Notes: a model not told the origin generated them from the letters alone. Shown: positions 1 through 9,466, counted from the first letter of the stretch. The stretch is 34,364 nt of DNA from Candidatus Caccomonas pullistercoris (GCA_018714085.1 DVNY01000160.1:1-34364), one strand, 5' to 3'. Numbers and translations: made by a program.

Positions 1-56
1 AAAGGGGCGGGCTTGGCGGTAGGGAGGGACCTGCCTTTTCAGGTGGTTCCCCCTAT

Positions 57-165
57 CCGGCTGACAGGAAAAACAGGTGCTGCGACCGTCCATCCTGTCC
101 GGCTGACAGAAAAAACGGTCAGTAGTGACCGGAAATCCCGTCCGGCTGTTTGAACGGTATGGCAG
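57..165. repeat. Intergenic 21-22-bp periodic dyad repeat array (site A)
   Basis: Phased starts GACAGGAAAAAC (63), GACCGTCCATCC (84), GACAGAAAAAAC (105), GACCGGAAATCC (127), GTTTGAACGG (148): spacing 21, 21, 22, 21. CCGGCTG recurs at 57, 99 and 142. Confidence 0.75.
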
Positions 166-199
166 TTTGAAAACAAAGACAACATGTTTGACCCACTAA

Positions 200-1873
200 A
201 TGAAACTACTGATGAAGAAAAGAAAGTTTACGCTACCCACCTGGATCGCATTGGCGACGTTGGGGTTAGCGGCTTGCAGTGACGACAATGTCAGCACGCC
301 GCCACAAGGAGGCGACGACTATGCCTACGTCGGCAAGGCTGTCGGCAACTTCACGGCTGCCGAATGGTATCCCGGCGGCGAACTGGGCACGACCGAGAAC
401 GTCGGTCATTCCTCATACGAGGACGAAACGCCCGCAGTCACCGCGCAAGGGCTTGACGAGAGTTTTAAGTTCGGCGAAGCCTTTTTCGAACGCAATTACA
501 ACGAGGGTACACCGCCGTTCAACGGCCTCGGTCCGGCGTGGATTCGCAGCTCGTGTCAGAGCTGCCATCCCGGCTACGGTCACGGCAAACGGCAGGCATC
601 CTACCAAGCCAACACTTTCGGCAATGGTTACCTCCTTGTGGTTTATGATAAAGACACGAAGGCCTACGTCCCTGAGCTGACCGGCATGCCGCAGACCAAG
701 GCATCCAGTCCTTTCCTCCCGCCGATTGACGAGAGCGGCATTCACATCGACTGGCTCGTGGCCAGCGACGGTGCCTTGCCTACGACGTTCCCCGACGGCG
801 AGACGTATGAGCTCATTTATCCCGAAGTGACCATCGACCTCGATGCGTTTCACACTGACCCCAAACCGTCGAACTATGAAGTGCGGCTTGAATCGACCAT
901 CGGCATCTATGGTACCGGGCTTATCGACGCAATCACCGAAGACGACCTCAAAGCACAGTATCAGGCGGAAGCCCGGCTCGGTTTGCCCCTCAATCCTGCC
1001 ATGTGGGACTCGGTGGCTAACGATTGGGCCGCTACGGCATGGTACAGTGGCTATCCGGCCAACGCCACCGATCGCCGTCCGCGCATCAAGCGCTACACGT
1101 ATGCCCTGAGCCGGGCTACCTTGCAGGACGGCCCCGGCGCGAACGCCATTTGGAACATTACGAACGTCAGCCGCTCCGACCGTCCGAAACTCTACACCAC
1201 CGACGCGTGGGCCAAGGCCATGTCGGAAAATGAAAGTGTACTGACCGCCATCGCAGCAGACCCTGAGTCGCCTTATTATGCCGACGGCTCGCGCGAGGGT
1301 ATCGCCGAGCGCATTCTCACCCTGCTCTCGCCGAACACAGACCAGTTTGCCGAGGGAGCCACACCCGAGATGAGCGACCGCAACTACTACGAGCTGATGG
1401 TTTGGCACCGAGGGTTGGCCGTGCCAAGGGCACGCAACCTCAACAATCCAGAGGTGCAGCGTGGCAAAACGCTTTTTTATGAAATGGGATGCACGACGTG
1501 TCACCGTCCGTCGTGGACAACTGGTGACGACGACTATTGGGCAGACGAGGTGGTCAAGTCACAAGGAAAACTCCCCGTCTATAAGCAACAGGTCATTTGG
1601 CCATATTCAGACTTTGTGCAGCACCGGCTGTTCATGAAGAACGACATCCGTGCCGACTGGTGCCGGACGACGCCTTTGTGGGGCAGGGGACTTTCGCTCC
1701 AAAACACCGGCGCAGAAGACCGCCTGCACGATTGCCGCGCGCGCAACGAGGTCGAAGCGATCATGTGGCACGGTTACAGCCGCAAGAGTGAGGCGTTCGG
1801 GAGTGCCGAAAAGTTCTACAATCTGCCGAAAGCTGACCGCGACGCTGTCGTGGCATTCATCCGTGCTATCTGA
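200..1873 (+). CDS. Di-heme c-type cytochrome / di-heme oxidoreductase-like lipoprotein (DUF1111/thiol oxidoreductase-like)
   Basis: Lipobox-like LATLGLAAC signal; two CxxCH haem motifs (SCQSCHPGYGHG, GCTTCHRPSW); overall size and motif layout. Confidence 0.8.
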   Translation: MKLLMKKRKFTLPTWIALATLGLAACSDDNVSTPPQGGDDYAYVGKAVGNFTAAEWYPGGELGTTENVGHSSYEDETPAVTAQGLDESFKFGEAFFERNYNEGTPPFNGLGPAWIRSSCQSCHPGYGHGKRQASYQANTFGNGYLLVVYDKDTKAYVPELTGMPQTKASSPFLPPIDESGIHIDWLVASDGALPTTFPDGETYELIYPEVTIDLDAFHTDPKPSNYEVRLESTIGIYGTGLIDAITEDDLKAQYQAEARLGLPLNPAMWDSVANDWAATAWYSGYPANATDRRPRIKRYTYALSRATLQDGPGANAIWNITNVSRSDRPKLYTTDAWAKAMSENESVLTAIAADPESPYYADGSREGIAERILTLLSPNTDQFAEGATPEMSDRNYYELMVWHRGLAVPRARNLNNPEVQRGKTLFYEMGCTTCHRPSWTTGDDDYWADEVVKSQGKLPVYKQQVIWPYSDFVQHRLFMKNDIRADWCRTTPLWGRGLSLQNTGAEDRLHDCRARNEVEAIMWHGYSRKSEAFGSAEKFYNLPKADRDAVVAFIRAI

Positions 1874-2132
1874 CAGGCTCTTGATTTGAAATCCGGGGCG
1901 AGTGCCGGCATTGGGACATCCGAGGCTGGACTCGCCTCACTTTTGCTAACATACGTGAACCGGTGAGGCCGCTGCCTAGCGTCTGGATTGGCAACAAGTG
2001 GCCGTTTCAGCCTTCCTGCGCGCCTTGTGCGAACTTTTGCCGACGGCACGGAGGAATGGTGAAAGGGAGCCTGCAAGTGCCGGAACTGGCGGCGATGTGC
2101 CGGACGACGTTTAAGAAAGACAAGATGATGTT

Positions 2133-4415
2133 ATGATTGCGTTTGATAGGTTTGTCCGCCGGGCTGGCGGACTGGCTTTCGCGATGCTCTATTTGTTGAT
2201 GGCTGTCATGGCGGCCGCTACGTTTGTCGAAAAGCGGATGGGGCATGATGCGGTAGCTGCGGCTGTTTACGGCTCTTGGTGGTTCGCTGTGTTGTGGGCC
2301 TTGTCGGCAGTTTTCGGTTTGGTCTGGCTGTTGGCCTGTCGCCGCCCGCTTCATGTGGTGGTGCTCCATGTGGCTTTGGTGGTCATATTGTGTGGTGCAT
2401 GGTTGACGTCGGTCACATCCACGGATGGACAGATCCGCTTGCGCGTGGGGCAGACAGCACGCCATTATACGGTCAGTCCAGCAGATGGTGGTGGCGTTCG
2501 CCCGCTTCCGGCTGCTGTCACGCTGAGGCGTTTTGAGGTGCGTGAGCATCCCGGCACGGGCGCGCACGCAGACTATGTCAGCTACCTTCGGCTGACAGCG
2601 GAAAACGGTCGGCAACAGGATGCTGTGATTTCGATGAACAATGTCTTTCATTATGGTGGGATGCGCTTTTATCAGATGTCTTATGATTCAGACCGCCAAG
2701 GCAGTTACGTGCAGGTCTGCGTAGACCGATGGGGGCGGCCGCTGTCTTATGCGGGCTACGGGTTGCTCTTCGTGGCCCTGTTGTGGATGCTTTTTGCGCC
2801 ACGCGGGCGCTTCTTCCGGCTTTTGCGTCATCCCGCCCTGCGGCGTGGCTTCTTGCTGGTGGCGGGCCTGTCGGCGGTTTCGCTTCAAGCCGCACCGACG
2901 CTCCCGAAGGCAGAAGCTGACCGTTTCGGGCGCCTGCTTGTGGCGTGGAACGGGCGAATCTGTCCGATGCAGACCCTGGCACGCGATTTCACCACCAAAC
3001 TCAGCGGGGTGCCCGGTTATGGCGATTACACCGCCGAGCAGGTGATGACTGGTTGGGTCTTCTGGGGAGATGAATGGGCTGGCGAGCCCCTTATCCGTGT
3101 GAGGAGTGAAGCTCTCGCAGATGCGCTCGGGGTGGGGAGGTATGCCGCGTTTAACGATTTCTTCTCACCAACGACGGGCTATCGGCTTGCTCCTTATTTG
3201 CAGGATTATTATGCCGGACGGCGTTCCGGGCTGGCTGATGCTGCCGCTGAGGTCGACGACAAGTTGCAGCTCATCCTTTCGTTGCGCCAAGGCAAACTTT
3301 GGCGTATCTTCCCCCTTGCCGACAGCACAGGGAACTTTACTTGGTATGCGCCTACCGACGTCCTCCCGGCCCAGACCGACACGCTGCATGCTGGTTTCGT
3401 GCAGCTGGTGTTCAGCGAGTTTTATGCAGCTGCATTGTCGGGCGATGAGACTCGAATGACAAATCTCATAGAGGCTTTGGATGCTTTTCAACGTGAAGCG
3501 TCGGGCGACCCCTCATGGCCGTCGGAGCGGAGCTTGAAGGCCGAACGGCTGTACAACGCCCTGCCGCTGCCTGTGTGGCTGTCGCGCCTGCATTTGACCG
3601 TGGGGCTGCTGCTCATGGTTGTCTTGATCGTGAAGATGGTTCGCCGCTCCGGACAGCCTGTGACCGAAAGACAGCGATGGGCTCAAAGGTGGCAAAGGAG
3701 GCTGAGCGTGGGGCTTATGGCGATGAGCCTTGTCGCACTGACGACTTATCTGGCGCTGCGGATGGAGATCAGTGGCCGCTTGCCCTTGGGTAATGGATAC
3801 GAGACAATGTTGGCTATCAGCTGGATGCTTGTCGTGCTGTCCCTTTCTCTTTGCCGCCGCCTGTGGATTGCGGTTCCGGCCGGTTTCCTGTTGTCGGGCT
3901 TCTTTTTGCTGGTTTCATCGCTGAGCCAGATGAATCCGCAGGTGACGCCACTGGTGCCTGTGCTCAGTTCGCCGTGGCTGGGCGTACATGTCTCGCTCGT
4001 CATGGCGGCTTATGCCCTGCTGTCTTTTACGCTCGTTTGCGCCCTTGTGGCGGGCGCGGTGACGTGGGCGAGAGGGGGCGTGCGTGCTGCCGGTGTGTCT
4101 GAACAGTTGGAGGCGTTGGCCGTCTTGTCGCGCATATTCCTTTTCCCGGGAATCGCCCTTTTGGGAGGGGGAATCTTTGTCGGCGCCATCTGGGCAGGGC
4201 AGTCGTGGGGGCGTCTTTGGGGATGGGATCCCAAGGAGGTCTGGGCGCTGATTTCCTTCTTGTTTTACGCGGTTCCGCTTCACGACAATACGTTGCGCCG
4301 GTTTCGCCGTCCGGCATTTTTCCATGCCTATATGGTTGTGGCGTTTCTGACCGTGGTGATGACGTATTGGGGCGTGAATTATTTCCTCGGTGGCCTGCAC
4401 AGTTATGCCGGTTGA
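2133..4415 (+). CDS. Fused ResB-CcsA-type cytochrome c biogenesis protein (System II)
   Basis: N-terminal ResB-like membrane segments; C-terminal tryptophan-rich haem-handling motif WAGQSWGRLWGWDPKEVWAL, then HAYMVVAFLTVVMTYWGVNYFLGGLHSYA typical of CcsA. Confidence 0.9.
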   Translation: MIAFDRFVRRAGGLAFAMLYLLMAVMAAATFVEKRMGHDAVAAAVYGSWWFAVLWALSAVFGLVWLLACRRPLHVVVLHVALVVILCGAWLTSVTSTDGQIRLRVGQTARHYTVSPADGGGVRPLPAAVTLRRFEVREHPGTGAHADYVSYLRLTAENGRQQDAVISMNNVFHYGGMRFYQMSYDSDRQGSYVQVCVDRWGRPLSYAGYGLLFVALLWMLFAPRGRFFRLLRHPALRRGFLLVAGLSAVSLQAAPTLPKAEADRFGRLLVAWNGRICPMQTLARDFTTKLSGVPGYGDYTAEQVMTGWVFWGDEWAGEPLIRVRSEALADALGVGRYAAFNDFFSPTTGYRLAPYLQDYYAGRRSGLADAAAEVDDKLQLILSLRQGKLWRIFPLADSTGNFTWYAPTDVLPAQTDTLHAGFVQLVFSEFYAAALSGDETRMTNLIEALDAFQREASGDPSWPSERSLKAERLYNALPLPVWLSRLHLTVGLLLMVVLIVKMVRRSGQPVTERQRWAQRWQRRLSVGLMAMSLVALTTYLALRMEISGRLPLGNGYETMLAISWMLVVLSLSLCRRLWIAVPAGFLLSGFFLLVSSLSQMNPQVTPLVPVLSSPWLGVHVSLVMAAYALLSFTLVCALVAGAVTWARGGVRAAGVSEQLEALAVLSRIFLFPGIALLGGGIFVGAIWAGQSWGRLWGWDPKEVWALISFLFYAVPLHDNTLRRFRRPAFFHAYMVVAFLTVVMTYWGVNYFLGGLHSYAG

Positions 4416-4470
4416 GTTGGTATGTGCCATCGCTTGATGGCGACACCGGCGGCAGGGACACAAAAAAGAG

Positions 4471-4503
4471 GAGCGTGTCGGACTTGTCTGGTCCGACACG
4501 CTC
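4471..4503. terminator. Convergent intergenic terminator hairpin
   Basis: Perfect 13-bp stem GAGCGTGTCGGAC / GTCCGACACGCTC, 7-nt loop, between convergent CDS ends 4415(+) and 4555(-); A-tract on the left gives a T-tract on the minus strand. Confidence 0.85.
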
Positions 4504-4554
4504 TTTGCTGTGTCGCAGTTCAGGGGTGAGCTGCTCAGGTGATTGCCCCCGGCG

Positions 4555-7500
4555 TCAGGGCACGAGGACTTTCGTTCCGGCTACGATGTAGATTCCGCCT
4601 GCTACGGGGATGTCGCGCTTGGCCTGCACGGTGCCATACCAGACGGTGCGCCCAGATGCGTCGAACACGCTGACGGGGCTGGGACGGTCACAGCTGATGT
4701 GGATCTGGCCGCGGCTGGCGCTGACGCTGAAAGCGGGTTTCTCTGTGATGTCGTCAATGCCCACTTCTGGGCTGCCGATTTGGTAGACGCGGACCCAGTC
4801 GAAGAGGGTCTCGTAGGTGTGGCTCACGTCGGCGTTGGCCGCCCACGAACCGTTGCCCACGGACTGGTTGAGGATGATGAAAAAGGCTTTGTCGAACGGC
4901 CATTGCCCCTTGCTGAGGGCATCGGCGTCGGTGCTCTTGGCGTAGCTGCCGACTTGCTTGCCGTCGACGTACCAGCGCAGGCTACGCTCGTCCCATTCGA
5001 GGCCGTAGGTGTGGTAGCGGTCCATCTCGACGCTCTCGTTGTAGGATGACTTGGGGTTGTTCTTGTTGCCGAGGTTGTAGGTCCAGTTTGAGTGGACGGT
5101 GTGGTAGGCCGTGTTCTGGGCGTCGATCTGCTCCCAGATGTCGATTTCGCCGTCGTTGGGCCAGCCCTTTGACTGATCGGTGGGCATGAGCCAGAAGGCG
5201 GGGAAGTTGCCGCTGTGGGGATGGGTGAGGATGCGGGCTTCGATCTTGCCGTAGAGGAAGTCGAACAGGCCGGACGACTCAACGCCGCCCGTGATCATGG
5301 GGACGGGGTCGCTCTCTTGGTCGGGGTTGGGGATGGCTCGGGCCACGAGTTTGCCGTCTGAGATGTAGATGACGTCTTCGCTGTCTGAGAGCCAGCGGCT
5401 CCATGTGGCGTTCTCGCGCGGGCAGCGGTGCCAGACTTCGGCGTCGGGCTGGCTGCCGTCGGGGCCGTTGAACTCGTCGGCGAAGATGAGCTTGTAGGCA
5501 GCGCGGTCTGTGGGTTCATAGCTGACATAGACGGCCACGTCGCCGTTGATGCTGTCCTGGGGAATGGTGTAGGCACGGGCGCGGGTCTTGAACTCGCTCC
5601 ACTGGCGGTTGCCGCGGACGTATTGGGGGCCGTCGAAGTTGTGCCCGTGGCGGATGGTCATGCTGTCGGCTTGGTAGCCGCTTGCCACGGCCGTGGGGAC
5701 GATGCGCAGGGACTCGAAGCAGGGGATGGTCAGGGGGAGGCCGGTGTTGTTCAGGCCATAGATGCTGCCGTTCTCACTGTGGAGTTCGAGCTTGTGTTCG
5801 GCGTTGTGCACGTTGACGAGGAAGTCGACGACGTAGCCGCCGTTAGCGTCAATCTGGTTGGCGCCGCCCTCGCTCCACTGGCCGGCAGGGTCGATGTTGT
5901 TCCAATCCACTTTGAGCCGCGCGCGGTAGACGCCCGTGGGCAGCGCGGCGGGGAGGGTGAAGGCGGGCATGCTGTCGAGGCGGACGGAACCGGGCGTGCC
6001 GGTGATGGCCTGGCCGAGGCTGTTTTTCCCGTCATAGTAGGTGTAGGAGACGAGTTCGCCCGAGAGGGTGGGGACGCCGCTGGCGTCGAGCGAGGTGTTG
6101 AACTGGCCGTCTTGGTTGAAGTCGATGTAGAGGTATTCGTGCATGGCGTTGCCGGTGTAGTCGATGGCTGTGGTCACCTGGTCGCCGGGGACGAGCGATA
6201 TCTCTTTGTTCGTCATGTTGCGGTAGACATGGTTGGTTCCGTCATCGTCGATGCGGATGGCCTTGGTGCCGCCGGTGGTCCCGGTGATGGTGATACGGTT
6301 CAGCCTGCGGTCGGTGCGCTCGATGGTGAGGTCCTTTTCGAAGTTTAGGGGGTAGTCGTTGCCGGTTTCGGGCGTCTCACCGTTGATCTCGGTGAAGAGG
6401 CCTTCGACTTGCACGTTGGCTGTCATGATTTCGGCGGGGATGGTGAACTTGTCGTCGCGGAAGAGGTAGGCGGGATAGACGACGTCGACGTATTGCGGCG
6501 TGCCGTGGACGAGGCTGTCGCCGGCGAGGTTGTAGCCGTAGCGGACGCGGATGCCCTCGTAGGTGAAGCCTTCTTCCGGGGCCATCTTGACGGTGAGCGG
6601 CTGGCCGAAGGGGGCTTGGTAGCCGTTCAGGGCGGCGCCGTCTTCGGTGAGCACGTCGCCGTTGCGGTTGGCCGAGGTGACGGGACAGAAGTCGCCGTGC
6701 ACGTTCAGACGGGTGTCGAAGATCATGCCACCGTCGGCGACGATGGTGGTCGAGCCTCCGGGGTCGACGTTGCCCCAGTCGAGCTTGAAGCGGATGCGGT
6801 AGTAGCCGTTCGGCAGGTCTGCCGGGACAGTGAAGGCTGGCGGGTTGAGGACGTTGCGGCTGCTGCCGGTCACTTTCGTGCCGTCGCTGAAATAACCTTC
6901 GGTGTTCGCCACGGTCTCGACGTAGGCGTAGGTCATGAGGTCGCTGCCTTCGGGGATGGTGTAGTCGTCGGCCAGTTCGGCTTCGAACTTGCCGTCGTTG
7001 CCACAGTCGAGGTAGACGTAGCCGTTCAGCCAGTTGCTGGTGTAGCCGAAAGCAGGCGTGAGGGTCTCGCCGGCTTTGGCCGTGAAGCTCTTGTCGAGCA
7101 GGGTGTAGTGGATGGGGGTGGGGTTGAGCGTGCCCCAGTTCATGGACTGGTCGCCGTCGGCCGAGCCTTTGAGGGTGATGCCAGTGAACTTGCGTTCACT
7201 GCGGTTGACGGTGGTGTTTTCGTCGTAGTTGATGACGTAGTCGCCGAGGCGGAAGCGGGGTGTGGGGCTGTCGTTGACGACAATCTCGTCGATGTAGACG
7301 GCGTAGTCGCTGGTCAGCGCGTGTGGCGACTCGCAGTCGGGCACGACGACGAGGCTGTAAATGTCAATGCCTCCGGCACCCTTGATGGGGAAGACGGCGT
7401 CGCACCACTCGCCGGGTGTGGCGGGCAGCGAGGAGAGCGCCCAGAACTGTTCGGCTTCGGGCGACTGGCCGGCGCGTTCGCGTCGTTTGCCGAGTCCGAT

Positions 7501-7869
7501 GAGCATCATGCGGCCGTCGGTCGGCTTGTGGATCATGACGTGGACGTATTTCGTGGTCTTTGTCAGCTCGAACGTCTCGTCCAGGTCGATGCGGGCGCCG
7601 TAGAGGTTGCTACCGAAGCGGGAGCGCTGGAAACCGAGGATGTGCTCCGTGGCGTTCGGGGCGAAGCCGAGCGTCTCGTTCACTTGGCTGAGGTGGTTGC
7701 TGACCACGGCGGCGTTGCCTTTAAGGGCGCCGGTGCGGAAGGGGGATTCTTCCCAGGAGTCGTAGGTTCCTATCGCCTTGTAGTCTCCCGATTCGAACGT
7801 GATTTCCTGGGCTGTCGCTGCCAAGGGGAGCGCCATGGCGGCCCAGAGTATGTGTCTTTTGAGGTTCAT
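4555..7869 (-). CDS. Secreted multidomain GH16-family glycoside hydrolase with duplicated GEVED-like modules and C-terminal sorting-tail-like domain
   Basis: GH16 catalytic signature in GWPNDGEIDIWEQI (ExDxxE); two repeated modules (YVINYDENTTVNRSERKFTGITLKG... and YPLNFEKDLTIERTDRRLNRITITG...); signal peptide; C-terminal SVFDASGRTVWYGTVQ...GGIYIV tail. Confidence 0.85.
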   Translation of the reverse strand: MNLKRHILWAAMALPLAATAQEITFESGDYKAIGTYDSWEESPFRTGALKGNAAVVSNHLSQVNETLGFAPNATEHILGFQRSRFGSNLYGARIDLDETFELTKTTKYVHVMIHKPTDGRMMLIGLGKRRERAGQSPEAEQFWALSSLPATPGEWCDAVFPIKGAGGIDIYSLVVVPDCESPHALTSDYAVYIDEIVVNDSPTPRFRLGDYVINYDENTTVNRSERKFTGITLKGSADGDQSMNWGTLNPTPIHYTLLDKSFTAKAGETLTPAFGYTSNWLNGYVYLDCGNDGKFEAELADDYTIPEGSDLMTYAYVETVANTEGYFSDGTKVTGSSRNVLNPPAFTVPADLPNGYYRIRFKLDWGNVDPGGSTTIVADGGMIFDTRLNVHGDFCPVTSANRNGDVLTEDGAALNGYQAPFGQPLTVKMAPEEGFTYEGIRVRYGYNLAGDSLVHGTPQYVDVVYPAYLFRDDKFTIPAEIMTANVQVEGLFTEINGETPETGNDYPLNFEKDLTIERTDRRLNRITITGTTGGTKAIRIDDDGTNHVYRNMTNKEISLVPGDQVTTAIDYTGNAMHEYLYIDFNQDGQFNTSLDASGVPTLSGELVSYTYYDGKNSLGQAITGTPGSVRLDSMPAFTLPAALPTGVYRARLKVDWNNIDPAGQWSEGGANQIDANGGYVVDFLVNVHNAEHKLELHSENGSIYGLNNTGLPLTIPCFESLRIVPTAVASGYQADSMTIRHGHNFDGPQYVRGNRQWSEFKTRARAYTIPQDSINGDVAVYVSYEPTDRAAYKLIFADEFNGPDGSQPDAEVWHRCPRENATWSRWLSDSEDVIYISDGKLVARAIPNPDQESDPVPMITGGVESSGLFDFLYGKIEARILTHPHSGNFPAFWLMPTDQSKGWPNDGEIDIWEQIDAQNTAYHTVHSNWTYNLGNKNNPKSSYNESVEMDRYHTYGLEWDERSLRWYVDGKQVGSYAKSTDADALSKGQWPFDKAFFIILNQSVGNGSWAANADVSHTYETLFDWVRVYQIGSPEVGIDDITEKPAFSVSASRGQIHISCDRPSPVSVFDASGRTVWYGTVQAKRDIPVAGGIYIVAGTKVLVP

Positions 7870-7886
7870 TGCTTGGGGATTGGGGG

Positions 7887-9419
7887 TTAGTAAACGGAAA
7901 GCGTGTGGAGCAGCGGGCAGGCTTTGCTGTCTTCGATGGTGACGCGGACTCCCTTGACGCTGATGGCCGACCCGTAGTTCGACGTGGAGCCGTTCAGGGG
8001 GATGATGCGTTTGTAGCCCACGGTGGTCTGCTGGATGCTGCCACCGCGTTCGGTCCAGTTGCTGCTGCCGTCAGTGCTGGTCTCGATTTTGAAAGCTTTG
8101 ACGCGTTGGCCGAGCTTGATGTATTCTTGCAGGGCTACGAAGTGGATGCGCTGTGGGCTGTCCCACGTCAGGGTGATGGTGGCCGACGTGGTGCCGTCGT
8201 TTGTGGCCCAGTAGGTGTCCTTGTCACCGTCAGTGAGGTTGGTGGCTTCATAGTTGCGCGAGGCGCCGGCGGTGCGGGTTTCACTGACTTCCACTTTCGC
8301 CGTGCGGGCCAGGTCGTTGCCTAAGCGTGTTTCCAGCAGGTTGCCGAGGTCTTCGAGCACATCCACCGTGGCCGTGGGCAGGACGCCGGCCTTGTTGGGC
8401 GGCATGTTGAGGATGAGCGTCGAGTTGCGGCCGACAGTTTCGAGGTACATCTGGAAGAGGCGTTCGGCGCTCTTCACCGTCTCTCCGTCGTGGTAGAACC
8501 AGCCGTTGTTCGTCCCTTTGGCATCGCTTTCTCCGGGCAACCAGAACCAGCCGTTCTCGGAGCCGTACATGCCGTTGCCTTCGGGGGCGGTGCCGCGGTT
8601 CTCGGGCGACCAGTTCGTCTCGCCGGCCCATCCGGCTTCGTTGCCGATCCAGCGGGCTTCGCCGCCGACGCCCCAGAGCACGCAGTCGGGGCACACCTTG
8701 TGCACCGAGTCGCGCAGGTTGGGCACGTCGTAGTAGGTGGATTGGTCTACGTTGATGGTCGTGTTCTTGCCTCCGTAGTAACCGTCGCCGCCATTGGCTC
8801 CGTCAAACCACATCTCGAATTGGTCGGTTCCGTACTGGGCCAGTTCTGCGCACTGGCGGAGAAACACGTCGCTGACATATTTGTCGGTGCCGTAGAGGGC
8901 GCTGTTGCGATCCCATGGCGAGATGTAGAAGCCATACTTCATGCCCAATTCTTTGGCGGCAGCCGCAAAGTCGCGGGGGATGTTCGTCTCCTTGGCGTAG
9001 GCGTTCGAACTGTTTTCAACGTTGTGCGACGTCGTGGCCGTCGGCCAAAGGCAAAAGCCGTCGTGGTGCTTGACAACGGCGATGCCGCCTTTCATCCCGG
9101 CGGCTTTGACCGCTTCGAGCCATTGCTTGGGGTTGGGCGCCTGCGTGGGGGCAAAGAGATCTTCGTCTTCATCGCCATAGCCCCATTCCTTGCCGGTATA
9201 GGTGTTCATGCCGTAGTGGAAGAAGGCGTAGAACTCGGTCTCTTGCCACTTTAACTGGCGGGGGTGAGGCACAGGGTGGACCGGTGCCGGCTCGTTGTCG
9301 GGGTTCGGCAGCGATTGCTGTTGGATGACGAACTCGCTCCCTCCGGCTTGTTGCGCCCATCCGCCCGACGGGGCAACCGCCAAGCTGAGCGCGAAAAGCG
9401 TTAGTGTCGTTTTCTTCAT
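7887..9419 (-). CDS. Alpha-L-fucosidase (GH29) with C-terminal F5/8 type C-like domain
   Basis: FFHYGMNTYTGKEWGYGDE, KHHDGFCLWPT, QFEMWFDGANGG motifs typical of GH29. Start trimmed from the ORF track to MKKTTLTLFALSLAVAPSGGWAQ (signal peptide). Confidence 0.88.
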   Translation of the reverse strand: MKKTTLTLFALSLAVAPSGGWAQQAGGSEFVIQQQSLPNPDNEPAPVHPVPHPRQLKWQETEFYAFFHYGMNTYTGKEWGYGDEDEDLFAPTQAPNPKQWLEAVKAAGMKGGIAVVKHHDGFCLWPTATTSHNVENSSNAYAKETNIPRDFAAAAKELGMKYGFYISPWDRNSALYGTDKYVSDVFLRQCAELAQYGTDQFEMWFDGANGGDGYYGGKNTTINVDQSTYYDVPNLRDSVHKVCPDCVLWGVGGEARWIGNEAGWAGETNWSPENRGTAPEGNGMYGSENGWFWLPGESDAKGTNNGWFYHDGETVKSAERLFQMYLETVGRNSTLILNMPPNKAGVLPTATVDVLEDLGNLLETRLGNDLARTAKVEVSETRTAGASRNYEATNLTDGDKDTYWATNDGTTSATITLTWDSPQRIHFVALQEYIKLGQRVKAFKIETSTDGSSNWTERGGSIQQTTVGYKRIIPLNGSTSNYGSAISVKGVRVTIEDSKACPLLHTLSVY

Positions 9420-9466
9420 GAGCTTAATGATGTGATAAGGATTTGTTGTTCGCGTTTTTCGCGCCC

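Noticed and set aside
57-165. Possible CRISPR array at the 21-bp repeats
   Set aside because: Units are contiguous with no unique spacers, period is 21-22 bp, and there are no cas genes.
413-1504. 363-aa antisense ORF opposite the di-heme cytochrome gene
   Set aside because: Overlaps a well-supported CDS; open frame is expected from GC-biased codon usage, no recognisable domain or signal.
3915-4499. 194-aa minus-strand ORF opposite ccsA and across the terminator
   Set aside because: Lies over a real CDS and runs through the 4471-4503 hairpin; composition H/R/P-rich and unlike a protein family.
5428-7890. Long plus-strand ORFs (306 and 493 aa, Val/Gly/Asp-rich) opposite the GH16 gene
   Set aside because: Low-complexity composition typical of the reverse frame of a GC-rich gene; the minus-strand GH16 is clearly real.
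8490-9254. 254-aa plus-strand ORF opposite the GH29 gene
   Set aside because: Mirror frame of the fucosidase, no independent support.
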